64,000 nt of DNA from DALYLB01 sp964468345 (GTDB lineage Bacteria; Acidobacteriota; Blastocatellia; RBC074). Below, piece by piece: positions 1 to 8,975 of this stretch (the stretch's first letter is position 1; every line of letters begins with the position of its first letter). A program made the translations under genes and the position numbers. The notes beneath the pieces were generated by a model. The model saw only the letters and a program-made list of their open reading frames with translations. It was not told where the DNA came from and did not search any database. The stretch covers positions 1-64,000 of the forward strand of contig CAYXVZ010000010.1 in NCBI GenBank assembly GCA_964468345.1. The letters run 5' to 3'.

Positions 1-114
1 TCATTTGTCATTTGTCATTTGTCATTTGTCATTTGTCATTTGTCATTTGTCATTGATAGGTCTTTCGATCATAAATAGAAAGATATGACAAATGACAAAT
101 GACAAATGACAAAT
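1..114. repeat. Heptamer palindrome, TCATTTG family, copy 1
   Basis: The left arm (1-54) is a run of TCATTTG units. The right arm (85-114) is the reverse complement, TGACAAA units, so the whole can fold into one long hairpin around a loop of about 30 nt. It ends 12 bp before the helicase start codon. The same family recurs at 28741-28785 and inside 59187-59646. Confidence 0.9.
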
Positions 115-125
115 AGTCTTTTCAT

Positions 126-2369
126 ATGCCCGAACCCACCACCTTCCAACCCAGACCCAGTCAAGCCCGCGTGCTCGAATACACCGGCGGACGGATGGGC
201 GTGTCGGCGGTGCCCGGCGCGGGGAAGACGACGACGCTGTCGGCGCTGGCCGCGAAGCTCTGTCGGGAAGCGACGCTCGGCCGCGGGCAACAGATTCTGG
301 TGGTTACGCTGGTGAATTCGGCGCGCGGAAAGTTCGAGCAGCAGGTCCGCGATTTTCTGGGCGAAGACAATCTCGGCACCCTTTATCGCGTGCGCACGCT
401 GCATGGCCTGGCCAGCGATATCGTCAGCGAGCGGCCCGGCCTGGTGGGCCTCGCCGATGATTTTTCGATCATCGACGAATTCGAATCGCGCGAAATCGTC
501 AAAGAGACGGTCATCGCATGGTTCGACGCGCATCGGGAGTTCGGCGTCGAGGAATACCTTCATCCGGAGCAGCGGCACAAGAACGATGCGAAGTTCAGAT
601 TTCGCGAGGAAGCCATCGAGATTGCGATGGAGTTCATTCGCAAGGCCAAGGACTTTCGCAAACGGCCGGAGACGCTGCGCGCGCTTTATGTCGAGCAGGG
701 CCGCGATCTGTTGCTCGCCGATATGTGCATTCACGTGTATGAAGCCTATGAGCGCAGCCTTCGCTATCGCGCCGGCGTGGATTTTCAGGATCTGATCCGC
801 CTTGCCCTCGAAGCGCTCGAGGCCGATCCGGCGTTTCTGCAAAGTTTGCAAAAACGATGGCCGTATATTCTCGAAGATGAGGCGCAGGACAGCAGCAAAT
901 TACAGGAAGAGATTCTGCGCCGGCTGGTCGGCACGGACGGCAACTGGGTGCGCGTGGGCGATCCGAACCAGGCGATCTATGAAACCTTCACGACGGCGAG
1001 TCCTGAATTCCTGCGCAAATTCCTGGGTGAAGAGGGCGTGATTGCCCGCGAACTGCCCGAATCGGGACGCAGCGCGCCCGCGATTTTGAACCTTGCCAAT
1101 CGCCTGATTGAATGGTCGCTGCAACATCCGAATCAAAGATTGCGCAAACGACACCCGCTTAGTCTTCCGCTGATTCAACCGGCCGAGAACAATCCCGCCG
1201 ACGTGCCGCTCAATGTGCGGATCATGCTCGAAGACCGAAGTTCGGACAAAGAACGCGAGGACGTTGCGAAATCGGCGGGCGCGTGGCTCAAAAAGAATCC
1301 GGAGAAAACGGTTGCCGTGCTGCTGCCGACGAATGCGGCCGGCGCGAGAATGAGCGAGGTGTTGCGAAAGCAGGGCGTCGAATTTGTGGAAATGCTGCGA
1401 ACGACGACTTCGACCCGGCAGGTGGCGCGGGCGCTCTATCAGGCCGCGCGCTTTTTGGCCGAGCCGGCCAATCCGGACGAAGTGCACAAGGCCTTTCTTG
1501 CATGGCGCCGAAACCTCGCCGAAGCGGCCGAGACCGTCGCGGCTGCGAGCCTGCTTAAAAAGCTCAGGCACGTAGAGCAATACACCGCGCCCCGCGATCG
1601 CGACTGGCTGCTCGATACGGTCGTGCGATCCGAATCGCCGGCGGTTTATGATCTGCTCGAAGACTTTCGCGCCATCCTGCAACGCTGGCAGTTGGCTGCC
1701 TTGCTGCCCATCGATCAATTGATTCTGACCATCGGCGGCGATCTGTTCGCCGAACCGGCGGAGATCGCAACGGCCTATAGCATTGCGGTTCACCTGCGCG
1801 GCTTCGCCGAAGCGAATCCGGACCAGCGCCTGTCGGGCTATGTGACGGAACTCGGCGAGATCGTGCGAAACAATCGCAAATTCGTCGGCCTCGGCGAGGA
1901 CGACGAACAATTCGATCCGTCGCGCTATAAGGGCAAGGTCGTCGTCATCACGCATCACAAGGCGAAGGGCCTCGAATGGGATCGCGTTTATCTGATGGCG
2001 GTGAACAATTATGATTTTCCATCGGTCGATCCCTTCGATCAGTTTCAGAGCGAGAAATACTTCGTTCGCGATTCGCTCAATCTTTGTGCCGAAGCGCTTG
2101 GGCAATTGCGCGCGATCATCGATGATGACCCTTACCACGAGGGCGAAGCCACGGAGGCGGCGCGCTATGAATACGCCTCGGAGCGATTGCGGCTCCTTTA
2201 CGTCGGCATCACCCGCGCGCGCGAAGAACTGACCATCACCTGGAATAAAGGCCTCAAGAACGATCTGCGGCCGGCGAAAGCGCTGCCATATTTAAATGCA
2301 GTGGCGAGGGGCGAGGAAAACAGGGGCGAGGGGCGAGGGGCGAGGGGCGAGATTCGTTTCGAGTCATGA
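126..2369 (+). CDS. UvrD/Rep-family (SF1A) DNA helicase
   Basis: ATP-dependent 3'-5' DNA helicase of the UvrD/PcrA/AddA superfamily, 747 aa. Walker A AVPGAGKTT lies near residue 28, the Walker B/motif II DEAQD near 250, a motif V region with HHKAKGLEWD near 605, and motif VI LLYVGITRAREEL near 690. There is no C-terminal nuclease domain as in AddA or RecB; that function is encoded by the next gene, a Cas4/AddB-like nuclease 12 bp downstream. The pair, followed by RecJ, suggests a double-strand-end processing or recombination operon. The last 20 or so residues (rich in Gly, Arg and Glu) are encoded by the left arm of a GGGGCGA palindrome, so the native C-terminus is repeat-derived. No clear Shine-Dalgarno precedes the ATG, which abuts the palindrome at 1-114. 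The family is certain; assignment to a named helicase is not. Confidence 0.9.
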   Translation: MPEPTTFQPRPSQARVLEYTGGRMGVSAVPGAGKTTTLSALAAKLCREATLGRGQQILVVTLVNSARGKFEQQVRDFLGEDNLGTLYRVRTLHGLASDIVSERPGLVGLADDFSIIDEFESREIVKETVIAWFDAHREFGVEEYLHPEQRHKNDAKFRFREEAIEIAMEFIRKAKDFRKRPETLRALYVEQGRDLLLADMCIHVYEAYERSLRYRAGVDFQDLIRLALEALEADPAFLQSLQKRWPYILEDEAQDSSKLQEEILRRLVGTDGNWVRVGDPNQAIYETFTTASPEFLRKFLGEEGVIARELPESGRSAPAILNLANRLIEWSLQHPNQRLRKRHPLSLPLIQPAENNPADVPLNVRIMLEDRSSDKEREDVAKSAGAWLKKNPEKTVAVLLPTNAAGARMSEVLRKQGVEFVEMLRTTTSTRQVARALYQAARFLAEPANPDEVHKAFLAWRRNLAEAAETVAAASLLKKLRHVEQYTAPRDRDWLLDTVVRSESPAVYDLLEDFRAILQRWQLAALLPIDQLILTIGGDLFAEPAEIATAYSIAVHLRGFAEANPDQRLSGYVTELGEIVRNNRKFVGLGEDDEQFDPSRYKGKVVVITHHKAKGLEWDRVYLMAVNNYDFPSVDPFDQFQSEKYFVRDSLNLCAEALGQLRAIIDDDPYHEGEATEAARYEYASERLRLLYVGITRAREELTITWNKGLKNDLRPAKALPYLNAVARGEENRGEGRGARGEIRFES

Positions 2370-2460
2370 GAGGAATATTCAATGGATATCCCGAAAAAAG
2401 TACAGGATCAAAATGGCGCTGAAGGTATTTCCTCGCCGCTCGCCGCTCGCCCCTCGCCAC
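2303..2460. repeat. Heptamer palindrome, GGGGCGA family, copy 1 (spans a gene junction)
   Basis: The left arm (about 2303-2349) is made of GGGGCGA units and the right arm (about 2428-2460) of complementary CGCCCCT and CGCCGCT units. The intervening 78 nt hold the stop codon of the helicase gene and the start codon of the nuclease gene. Both arms are translated: the left arm gives the helicase tail, the right arm nuclease residues about 16-29. Confidence 0.85.
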
Positions 2461-3275
2461 TTCTTTCTGATGACTTTCTCTTCAGTCAAAGTGCTCTCCA
2501 AGACTACACCGATTGCCCGAAGCGATTCGAGCTTCGTTATCTTCGCGAGGTGCGCTGGCCCGCGCTCGAGACGCAGGCCGCGATCGAGTATGAGGGCATG
2601 ATCGAGCAGGGGAAGCGCTTTCATCATCTGGTGCATCAGCATGGACTGGGCGTGCCGGCGGAGGCGCTGGAATCGACGATTCGCGATGCGGAGCTGCGGA
2701 CCTGGTGGAGCCTGTATCGGCAGTGGGAAACGCAGCATCTGCCCGCGGAGCGGCATCCGGAGCTGTCGCTCGTCGCGCGCTTCGGCGGCAAGCTGCTGGT
2801 GGCGAAATACGATCTGGTCGCGCGAAAGGCGGATGGCGGCTTTTTGATCATCGACTGGAAAACGGGAAAGCCGCCAAAGCGGAAAGCGTATCTGACAGAG
2901 CGCATGCAGTCGCTGGTCTATCCGCTGGTGCTGGCGCAGGCGGGTGACTGGCTCAATGGAAATCAGCCGATCGCGCCGGAACAGATCACGATGGTTTACT
3001 GGTTTGCCGAGGGCGGACAGACCGTCGAGATTCCGCTCAATCGCGAACGATTCATCGCCATGGAACAGCGATTGTTATTGCTGCTTTCCGAGGTCGAGGG
3101 CCGGACGGAATTTTCGATGACGACGACCGAGCGCCACTGCGGCTTTTGCGTTTATCGATCGCTCTGCGGGCGCGGCGAAACGGCGGGCGCACTCGAAGAC
3201 ATGGAAGACGGGGAAACGGAAATGCCGGGCGAGATCACGGTCGATCTGGATTCATTGGAGGAAATCGCGTTCTGA
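2382..3275 (+). CDS. PD-(D/E)XK nuclease with Fe-S cysteines (Cas4/AddB-like)
   Basis: RecB-family exonuclease domain protein, 297 aa. The nuclease core is visible as D144 in KYDLVARK followed by LIIDWKTGK (D and K of the PD-(D/E)XK site near 157-164). One early cysteine (C45, in DYTDCPKRF) and three late ones (C253, C256, C262) make the C...CxxCx5C arrangement that binds a 4Fe-4S cluster in AddB and Cas4. Located between a UvrD-like helicase and RecJ, it probably acts with the helicase on DNA ends. It is not next to cas genes, so a CRISPR role is unlikely. Its N-terminus (residues about 16-29) is low-complexity sequence encoded by a palindrome arm. Its stop codon overlaps the recJ start by one base (TGATG), indicating translational coupling. 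Confidence 0.88.
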   Translation: MDIPKKVQDQNGAEGISSPLAARPSPLLSDDFLFSQSALQDYTDCPKRFELRYLREVRWPALETQAAIEYEGMIEQGKRFHHLVHQHGLGVPAEALESTIRDAELRTWWSLYRQWETQHLPAERHPELSLVARFGGKLLVAKYDLVARKADGGFLIIDWKTGKPPKRKAYLTERMQSLVYPLVLAQAGDWLNGNQPIAPEQITMVYWFAEGGQTVEIPLNRERFIAMEQRLLLLLSEVEGRTEFSMTTTERHCGFCVYRSLCGRGETAGALEDMEDGETEMPGEITVDLDSLEEIAF

Positions 3276-5551
3276 TGCAGTGGCGAATGGCTCCAGCCGT
3301 GGATGTGCCGGTATCGATGCGGCAACTGGTCGGCGGTCATCCGCTGGTTGCCGAACGGCTGTTCCGCAAGGGCTTCACCGATGCGGCCAAAATTCGCGCC
3401 TTTCTCGACCCCGCCGCCTATGCCCCTGCCTCGCCTTTTGAATTGCCCGATCTGGAAACGGCAGCCGAGCGGCTCCAGCGCGCGCTCCGCGATCGGGAGC
3501 CGATTTTGATCTGGGGCGATTTCGATGTGGACGGGCAAACCGCAACGGCCTTATTGCTGAGCGCCCTCAGAAAACGGGACGCCGATGTCCACTATCACGT
3601 GCCGCTGCGCAACGGGGAAGGGCACGGCGTCAATCTGCCCGGCGTGCAGAACTGGATCGCAAAAGGCATCCGCCTGATCATCACCTGCGACACGGGCATC
3701 AGTTCGCACCATCCGATCGCCGCCGCGCAGGCCGCCGGCGTGGACGTGATCGTAACCGATCATCACCTGCTGGCCGAATCGCTGCCGCCCGCCTTTGCCG
3801 TCGTCAATCCAATGCGTTTGCCATCCGGCCATCCGCTGCGCGAAATGCCCGGCGTGGCCGTGGCATATCAACTGATCGCCGCAATTTCCGAGGGAAAAAA
3901 TACGGACGAACTGCTCGATCTGGTCGCGCTCGGCATCGTGGCCGATGTCGCGGAAATGAAAAACGACACGCGCTATCTTTTGCAACGCGGCCTGACGCGG
4001 CTTCGCATGACGGACCGTCCCGGCCTGCGCGCAATGATCGAACTTGCGCGAATCGATCCGCTCGAAGTCGATGAAGGCGATCTGGGCTTCGCCGTCGCAC
4101 CACGATTGAACGCGCAGGGAAGGCTCGGGGATGCAGCGGAAGCCGTCGAACTGCTCTCGACATCCGATCCGGCGCGCGCGGCCGAACTCGCCAATCAACT
4201 TGAAGGCATGAATGCGGCGCGGCGCCTGGAATCGAGCCGCGTCGAGGCCAGCGCAAAGAGCCTGCTCGACCGCGATCCGTCGCTGCTCGAATATGCCGCC
4301 ATCGTGCTGTCGCATCCGGATTGGAGCGGCGGAGTCGTCGGCATCGTGGCGAATCGCCTGGCAGAGGCCTACAACAAACCGGTTGTGCTGCTGTGCGAAA
4401 AAGAGGGGCGGGCGTTCGGCTCGGCGCGCTCGATCGCGGGCATCAATATCACGGATGCGCTGCGTGCCTGCCGCGAGAAACTCACGAAATTCGGCGGACA
4501 CGCGATGGCAGCCGGCCTTGGATTGCCGAGCGAGAACCTGTTCGATTTCCGCCGCCTGCTCTCGCGCCGCGTTCGCGAAATGGCGCCGGAACGCGAAGAA
4601 GAACCCGTGCTGGATCTGGATGGAGAGCTGCGGCTGTCGGAAGTTTCGATGGAACTGGCCCGCGACTTTCGCCGGCTCGCGCCCTTCGGCAACGGCAATC
4701 CGCCACTGACCGTTGCCATTCGCGATGTGCGACTGGTTCGCAAAAAAATGCTGGGCCGCAGCGGAAAGCATCTCGAATTGATCGTCGAAGAAGACGGCGG
4801 CGCGCGGCAGCGCGTGCAGTGGTGGAACGCGCCGGATGCGGATTCGCTGCCCGCGCGTTTGGATCTGGCCTGCCATGTGCAGATCAGCAAATTCGGCGAA
4901 GCGCCCGAGGTGGTTCTCGAACTGCGGGATCATATCGTTCGCGAGGCCCAGGCGGTTCAGGTCGAATCCGGACCGGCGTATCGGATCGAAGACGTTCGCG
5001 ATGCGCTCGATCCGCGCGCGAAGCTCGCAGAGGTTCTGGCTTCGCATCCTGATTCGATGGTCTGGCGCGAAGCGGAGGCGGACCTCGCCGGCTGCAACCG
5101 CACGGAACTCGCTCCTTCACAAACATTGATCGTATGGACCACGCCGCCCGGGCCGGTTGAATGGCAGGCCGGCCTCGATCGGGTGAATCCGAAAGAGATT
5201 ATTCTTTTCAGCCAGGCGCCGCCCGAGCCCTCGGTCGATGCCTTTCTCAAGCGGCTCGGCGGCCTGATCAAGTTCACGATCAACTCACGGCAGGGCCGCG
5301 CGCCGCTCGATGCCCTGGCCGCCGCAATGGCCCAGCGCGCCGATGCGGTTCGTTATGGGTTGAAATGGTTCGAGGCCGCGGGGCAACTCGGCATCGACTG
5401 GCTTCCTCGCGAGAGCGTATTGCTGGTGCAAAAATCGGGCGAGGCAAATCCGCAGGATCAGGCTAAAATCGAATCTCTTCTGCGCGGCGTTCTCACGGAG
5501 ACGGCTGCATATCGAAAACACTGGATGGAACATGAGCAACCTGCAAATTAA
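3275..5551 (+). CDS. recJ: Single-stranded-DNA-specific exonuclease RecJ
   Basis: 5'-3' ssDNA exonuclease of the DHH superfamily, 758 aa from the ATG at 3275. Motif I GDFDVDGQTAT lies near residue 80, the DTGIS motif near 139, DHH near 162, and the DHHA1 motif GGHAMAAG near 407. After the DHH/DHHA1 and OB-like region there is a further C-terminal part of about 180 residues, as in long Acidobacteria/Deinococcus-type RecJ. I chose the start that overlaps the nuclease stop (TGATG); an in-frame upstream extension lies wholly within the nuclease gene and looks non-native. The 3' end overlaps the PfkB kinase gene by 20 bp, consistent with an operon. Function in RecF-type recombination and repair is known for the family. 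Confidence 0.93.
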   Translation: MQWRMAPAVDVPVSMRQLVGGHPLVAERLFRKGFTDAAKIRAFLDPAAYAPASPFELPDLETAAERLQRALRDREPILIWGDFDVDGQTATALLLSALRKRDADVHYHVPLRNGEGHGVNLPGVQNWIAKGIRLIITCDTGISSHHPIAAAQAAGVDVIVTDHHLLAESLPPAFAVVNPMRLPSGHPLREMPGVAVAYQLIAAISEGKNTDELLDLVALGIVADVAEMKNDTRYLLQRGLTRLRMTDRPGLRAMIELARIDPLEVDEGDLGFAVAPRLNAQGRLGDAAEAVELLSTSDPARAAELANQLEGMNAARRLESSRVEASAKSLLDRDPSLLEYAAIVLSHPDWSGGVVGIVANRLAEAYNKPVVLLCEKEGRAFGSARSIAGINITDALRACREKLTKFGGHAMAAGLGLPSENLFDFRRLLSRRVREMAPEREEEPVLDLDGELRLSEVSMELARDFRRLAPFGNGNPPLTVAIRDVRLVRKKMLGRSGKHLELIVEEDGGARQRVQWWNAPDADSLPARLDLACHVQISKFGEAPEVVLELRDHIVREAQAVQVESGPAYRIEDVRDALDPRAKLAEVLASHPDSMVWREAEADLAGCNRTELAPSQTLIVWTTPPGPVEWQAGLDRVNPKEIILFSQAPPEPSVDAFLKRLGGLIKFTINSRQGRAPLDALAAAMAQRADAVRYGLKWFEAAGQLGIDWLPRESVLLVQKSGEANPQDQAKIESLLRGVLTETAAYRKHWMEHEQPAN

Positions 5552-6632
5552 ATCGAAAGAGGAATGCAAATGGGATCTGGTCGCCCTCGGCGAAGTGATG
5601 CTGCGGCTCGATCCGGGCGATGGACGAATTCATACGACGCGGACCTTTCAGGCGTGGGAAGGCGGCGGGGAATATAATGTCGCGCGCGGGCTCAAACGCT
5701 GCTTCGGCATGCGCACCGCGGTTGTTACGGCCCTGGCGGATAATCCGGTCGGCCGGCTTGTCGAAGACCTGATTTATCAGGGCGGCGTCGATCAGTCGCA
5801 TTTGAAATGGATCAAGTATGACGGCGTCGGCCGCGCGGTTCGCAACGGGTTGAATTTCACGGAGCGAGGCTTCGGCGTGCGCGGCGCCGTGGGCTGTTCG
5901 GACCGCGGCCACACGGCGGTTTCGCAGCTTCGCCCCGGCGATATCGACTGGGAAGAGATCTTCGGCCGCGAAGGCGCGCGCTGGTTTCATTGCGGCGGCA
6001 TCTTCGCCGCGCTCTCGGAAACGACGCCGCTCGTTGCCGAAGAAGCGATGACGGCCGCGAAGAAGCACGGCACGATCATTTCATATGACCTGAACTATCG
6101 CGATTCGCTCTGGCGCGGCATCGGCGGGCAGGAAAAAGCCCGATCGGTGAATCGGAAGCTGGCTTCGATGGTCGATGTGATGATCGGCAATGAAGAGGAT
6201 TTCACGGCTGCGCTTGGTTTCGAGGTCGAGGGCGTGGATGCGCACCTGTCGAATCTCGATCCGACGAATTTCAAAGCCATGATCAAGCGCGCCGTGACGG
6301 AGTATCCGAACTTCAAGGTCGTGGCGACGACGTTGCGAAATGCCAAGACGGCAACGGTCAACGACTGGGGCGCGATCTGTTATGCTGGCGGCGAATTTTA
6401 TTCCGCCCGGCTGCGGGAGAATCTGGAAATCTTCGATCGCATCGGTGGCGGCGACTCTTTTGCTTCCGGCTTGATCTACGGTTTTCTGACCGGGCAGGGC
6501 CCCGAACGCGCGGTCGAATACGGCGCAGCCCACGGCGCGCTGGCGATGACGACGCCGGGCGACACCACAATGGCCAGCCTGGCGGAAGTCGAAAAAGTCA
6601 TGAAGGGCGGCGGCGCGCGCGTCGATCGTTGA
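5532..6632 (+). CDS. PfkB-family carbohydrate kinase (2-keto-3-deoxygluconate kinase-like)
   Basis: Ribokinase/PfkB-fold sugar kinase, 366 aa. The N-terminal substrate-binding region GEVMLRLDPGDG and the glycine pair in EGGGEYNVARGL are typical of KdgK-like members. The ATP/anion-hole signature DRIGGGDSFASGLIYG near residue 302 carries the catalytic Asp. The likely reaction is phosphorylation of 2-keto-3-deoxygluconate or a similar acid sugar, but the substrate cannot be fixed from sequence. It overlaps recJ by 20 bp in another frame, so it is cotranscribed with the repair genes even though the functions are unrelated. The ATG at 5532 is inside recJ; no in-frame alternative ATG precedes the conserved domain. 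Confidence 0.85.
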   Translation: MSNLQIKSKEECKWDLVALGEVMLRLDPGDGRIHTTRTFQAWEGGGEYNVARGLKRCFGMRTAVVTALADNPVGRLVEDLIYQGGVDQSHLKWIKYDGVGRAVRNGLNFTERGFGVRGAVGCSDRGHTAVSQLRPGDIDWEEIFGREGARWFHCGGIFAALSETTPLVAEEAMTAAKKHGTIISYDLNYRDSLWRGIGGQEKARSVNRKLASMVDVMIGNEEDFTAALGFEVEGVDAHLSNLDPTNFKAMIKRAVTEYPNFKVVATTLRNAKTATVNDWGAICYAGGEFYSARLRENLEIFDRIGGGDSFASGLIYGFLTGQGPERAVEYGAAHGALAMTTPGDTTMASLAEVEKVMKGGGARVDR

Positions 6633-6688
6633 AGCTGAGATCTAACTCAATTTTCAGTTGCCTCGAGCCGCAACCACAACAATGAAAG

Positions 6689-6782
6689 AGAAGAACGGAA
6701 CAAACGGAAAGAACGGAACAAGCGGAGCATACAGTCTTACTTTTTCGTTTGTCCCGTTCTTTTCGTTTGTTCCGTATTCTCT
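6689..6782. repeat. Nonamer palindrome, CGAAACAAA-type family, copy 1
   Basis: The left arm (6689-6726) has GAACGGAACAAACGGAAAG-type units and the right arm (6741-6782) the complementary CGTTTGTTCCGT units, with a loop of about 14 nt. It lies in the 275-bp gap after the PfkB gene. Five more copies of the family occur at other gene ends. A second, unrelated hairpin of about 12 bp (CCCTATCGCTCC / GGAGCGGTAGGG, 6842-6868) follows in the same gap. Confidence 0.88.
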
Positions 6783-6907
6783 CTCCTTCGGCGTGTGGAA
6801 ATCTTGCCGGTAATAGGGCTTTGTAATATAGAGGAGTCAGACCCTATCGCTCCGCTGGAGCGGTAGGGGAATGCTACATTGAAGTAATCATCGTTCTAGG
6901 ATTGGAA

Positions 6908-7426
<519 letters not shown>

Positions 7427-7522
7427 GGTTCAGGCATTTCAAAAAGGCAAAAGGCAGACTCTTCAAGACAAAAAAGATCTTTTTTGCCTTTTGATATTTG
7501 CCTTTTGCCTTTTGATTTCCCC

Positions 7523-7888
7523 TTACTCTTCATCATTGAGCATTCCGCGCTCGAAGAGATCCTGGCAGGTGATGCAATACCGAACCCAGGGAAGGGCTTC
7601 CAGCCGTTTGGGCTGGATTTCATTATTGCAATTGACGCAGATTCCGTACTCATCGTCGTCCATTCGCACCAGCGCTTCATCGATTTGCGTCAGGATGGTG
7701 CGATCGTTCGTCGACTGACTGAAGAGCAGTTCTTTGGTGTAGGAATTCGACGCCTTATCGGCGGGATCCTGCGTCGCTTCCATGTCGGCCTCGCGGCCGT
7801 AATCTTCATTGCGACCTACCACGCCCAACAGGGCAGCTCGTTCTTCCAGCAAGCGGTCTCGAAAAGCTTTCATCTTCTTTTTATCCAT
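7523..7888 (-). CDS. dksA: DksA/TraR-family C4 zinc-finger regulator
   Basis: RNA-polymerase secondary-channel regulator of the DksA/TraR family, 121 aa. An N-terminal coiled coil (MKAFRDRLLEERAALLG) is followed by the C4 zinc finger C84, C87, C105 and C108 in YGICVNC and YCITC with PKRLEALPW between, the hallmark of the family. In the coiled-coil tip region I see EATQDPADKASNS, resembling the acidic DxxDxA tip needed for activity. It would modulate rRNA and stress promoters with ppGpp. It is the last gene of a minus-strand run of translation-related genes. The assignment is secure at family level; strict DksA function is probable. Confidence 0.88.
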   Translation of the reverse strand: MDKKKMKAFRDRLLEERAALLGVVGRNEDYGREADMEATQDPADKASNSYTKELLFSQSTNDRTILTQIDEALVRMDDDEYGICVNCNNEIQPKRLEALPWVRYCITCQDLFERGMLNDEE

Positions 7889-7963
7889 TCCGGATCTTCT
7901 CCTCAGTGTGAGATTCCTATCAGCGCCGGCTTCGCGCGGGGCAAAGCGCCGGCCTGATATTTT

Positions 7964-8428
7964 TCAGTATTTGTGATACGGCATTCCCGCCAGCAGTGTG
8001 AATGCGCGATAAACCTGCTCGCTCAAGACGACGCGTGCCAGATCGTGGGGGAGCGTCATGCGAGAGAGCGAAACCTGCAGGGATGCTCGTTTTTTTACCT
8101 GTTCACTGGCTCCGGCAAATCCGCCGATAATGAAGGCGAGGCGTTTGATGCCAATCAGTTGTTTCGCGTTGATCAAATCCGCGAATTCCGGGGAAGAATA
8201 TTCCCGTCCCCGTTCGTCGAGCAGAATGACAAAGTCATCCCGCTCCACCGCCGCCAGAATTTTCTCGCCTTCCGCAAAGATCGTGCGCTCCACATCGGTT
8301 CCGGCGTACTCCTTCAACTCACTGACATCGCAAACAGCGAAGCGTTCGATGCGTTCCAGGTATCGGGACACCAGTCCAGCACAGTGGCTGTCTTTTGTTT
8401 TCCCGATCCAGACAAAGTGCAAACGCAT
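7964..8428 (-). CDS. rlmH: 23S rRNA (pseudouridine1915-N3)-methyltransferase RlmH
   Basis: SPOUT-class methyltransferase acting on helix 69 of the 70S ribosome, 154 aa, the usual length. It shows the N-terminal MRLHFVWIGKTK, the SAM-binding knot FIIGGFAGAS, and the C-terminal signature LSRMTLPHDLARVVLSEQ followed by MPYHKY at the extreme C-terminus, which contacts SAM. It lies in the common order obg-nadD-rsfS-rlmH. A GGGGCGA-type palindrome separates it from rsfS upstream, so it may be transcribed partly on its own. No unusual residues. Confidence 0.95.
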   Translation of the reverse strand: MRLHFVWIGKTKDSHCAGLVSRYLERIERFAVCDVSELKEYAGTDVERTIFAEGEKILAAVERDDFVILLDERGREYSSPEFADLINAKQLIGIKRLAFIIGGFAGASEQVKKRASLQVSLSRMTLPHDLARVVLSEQVYRAFTLLAGMPYHKY

Positions 8429-8440
8429 AAAGCTAGGGGA

Positions 8441-8580
8441 TAGTGGTTAGGGGCGAGAGGCGAGGGAAAATTCGCAACGCCATCCTATCCCCTTATTCAC
8501 TATCAAGCCATTATCATCTCGTTAGGCATTCTACTGATATCGAAAACACTCTCGCCCCTCGCCCCTCATCACTCGCCCCT
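8441..8580. repeat. Heptamer palindrome, GGGGCGA family, copy 2
   Basis: The left arm (about 8446-8465, AGGGGCGAGAGGCGAGGG) and the right arm (about 8550-8580, CTCGCCCCTCGCCCCTCATC) fill the rsfS-rlmH gap. A further inverted pair (CATCCTATCCCCTTA etc.) lies inside the loop. The repeat stops one or two bases before the rsfS stop codon. Confidence 0.82.
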
Positions 8581-8582
8581 TT

Positions 8583-8975
8583 TTAAGGGGTCACTCGTTC
8601 CGCATCCCGCCACAGCCGTTCCAGGTCATAGAACTTTCGGGATTCGGAGGTGAAGACGTGGACGACAAAGATGCCGTAATCGATCAGGATCCATTCGCCG
8701 GTGTTATACCCTTCGGTGTGCATCGGGCGAAGCTTGACGGCCTTGAGCGAATCGGTGACGGCATCGGCGATCGCCTGTGTCTGCCGCGTCGAATTTCCGG
8801 TGCAGATCACGAAATAATCGGTGAATTCGGTCAATTCGATCAGCCGCAGGACAGTAACGTCGATTGCCTTTTTATCCTCCGCGGCGGCAACGGCGATTTT
8901 GACCTGGTCGAAAACTTCCTGATCAATGGGCGACAAAGTTTGAGAGGTTTCCTCTTTTACGAGAACATTGGTCAT
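8583..8975 (-). CDS. rsfS: Ribosome silencing factor RsfS
   Basis: RsfS/Iojap protein, 130 aa. It binds L14 on the 50S subunit and blocks subunit joining in starvation. Motifs are KAIDVTVLRLIELTEFTDYFVICTGNSTRQTQAIAD in the first half (quoted by region, residues about 38-72) and the terminal WILIDYGIFVVHVFTSESRKFYDLERLW (about 95-122), both diagnostic. The start codon overlaps the nadD stop by 4 bp (ATGA), indicating translational coupling. Placed in the standard obg-nadD-rsfS-rlmH series. Confidence 0.95.
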   Translation of the reverse strand: MTNVLVKEETSQTLSPIDQEVFDQVKIAVAAAEDKKAIDVTVLRLIELTEFTDYFVICTGNSTRQTQAIADAVTDSLKAVKLRPMHTEGYNTGEWILIDYGIFVVHVFTSESRKFYDLERLWRDAERVTP

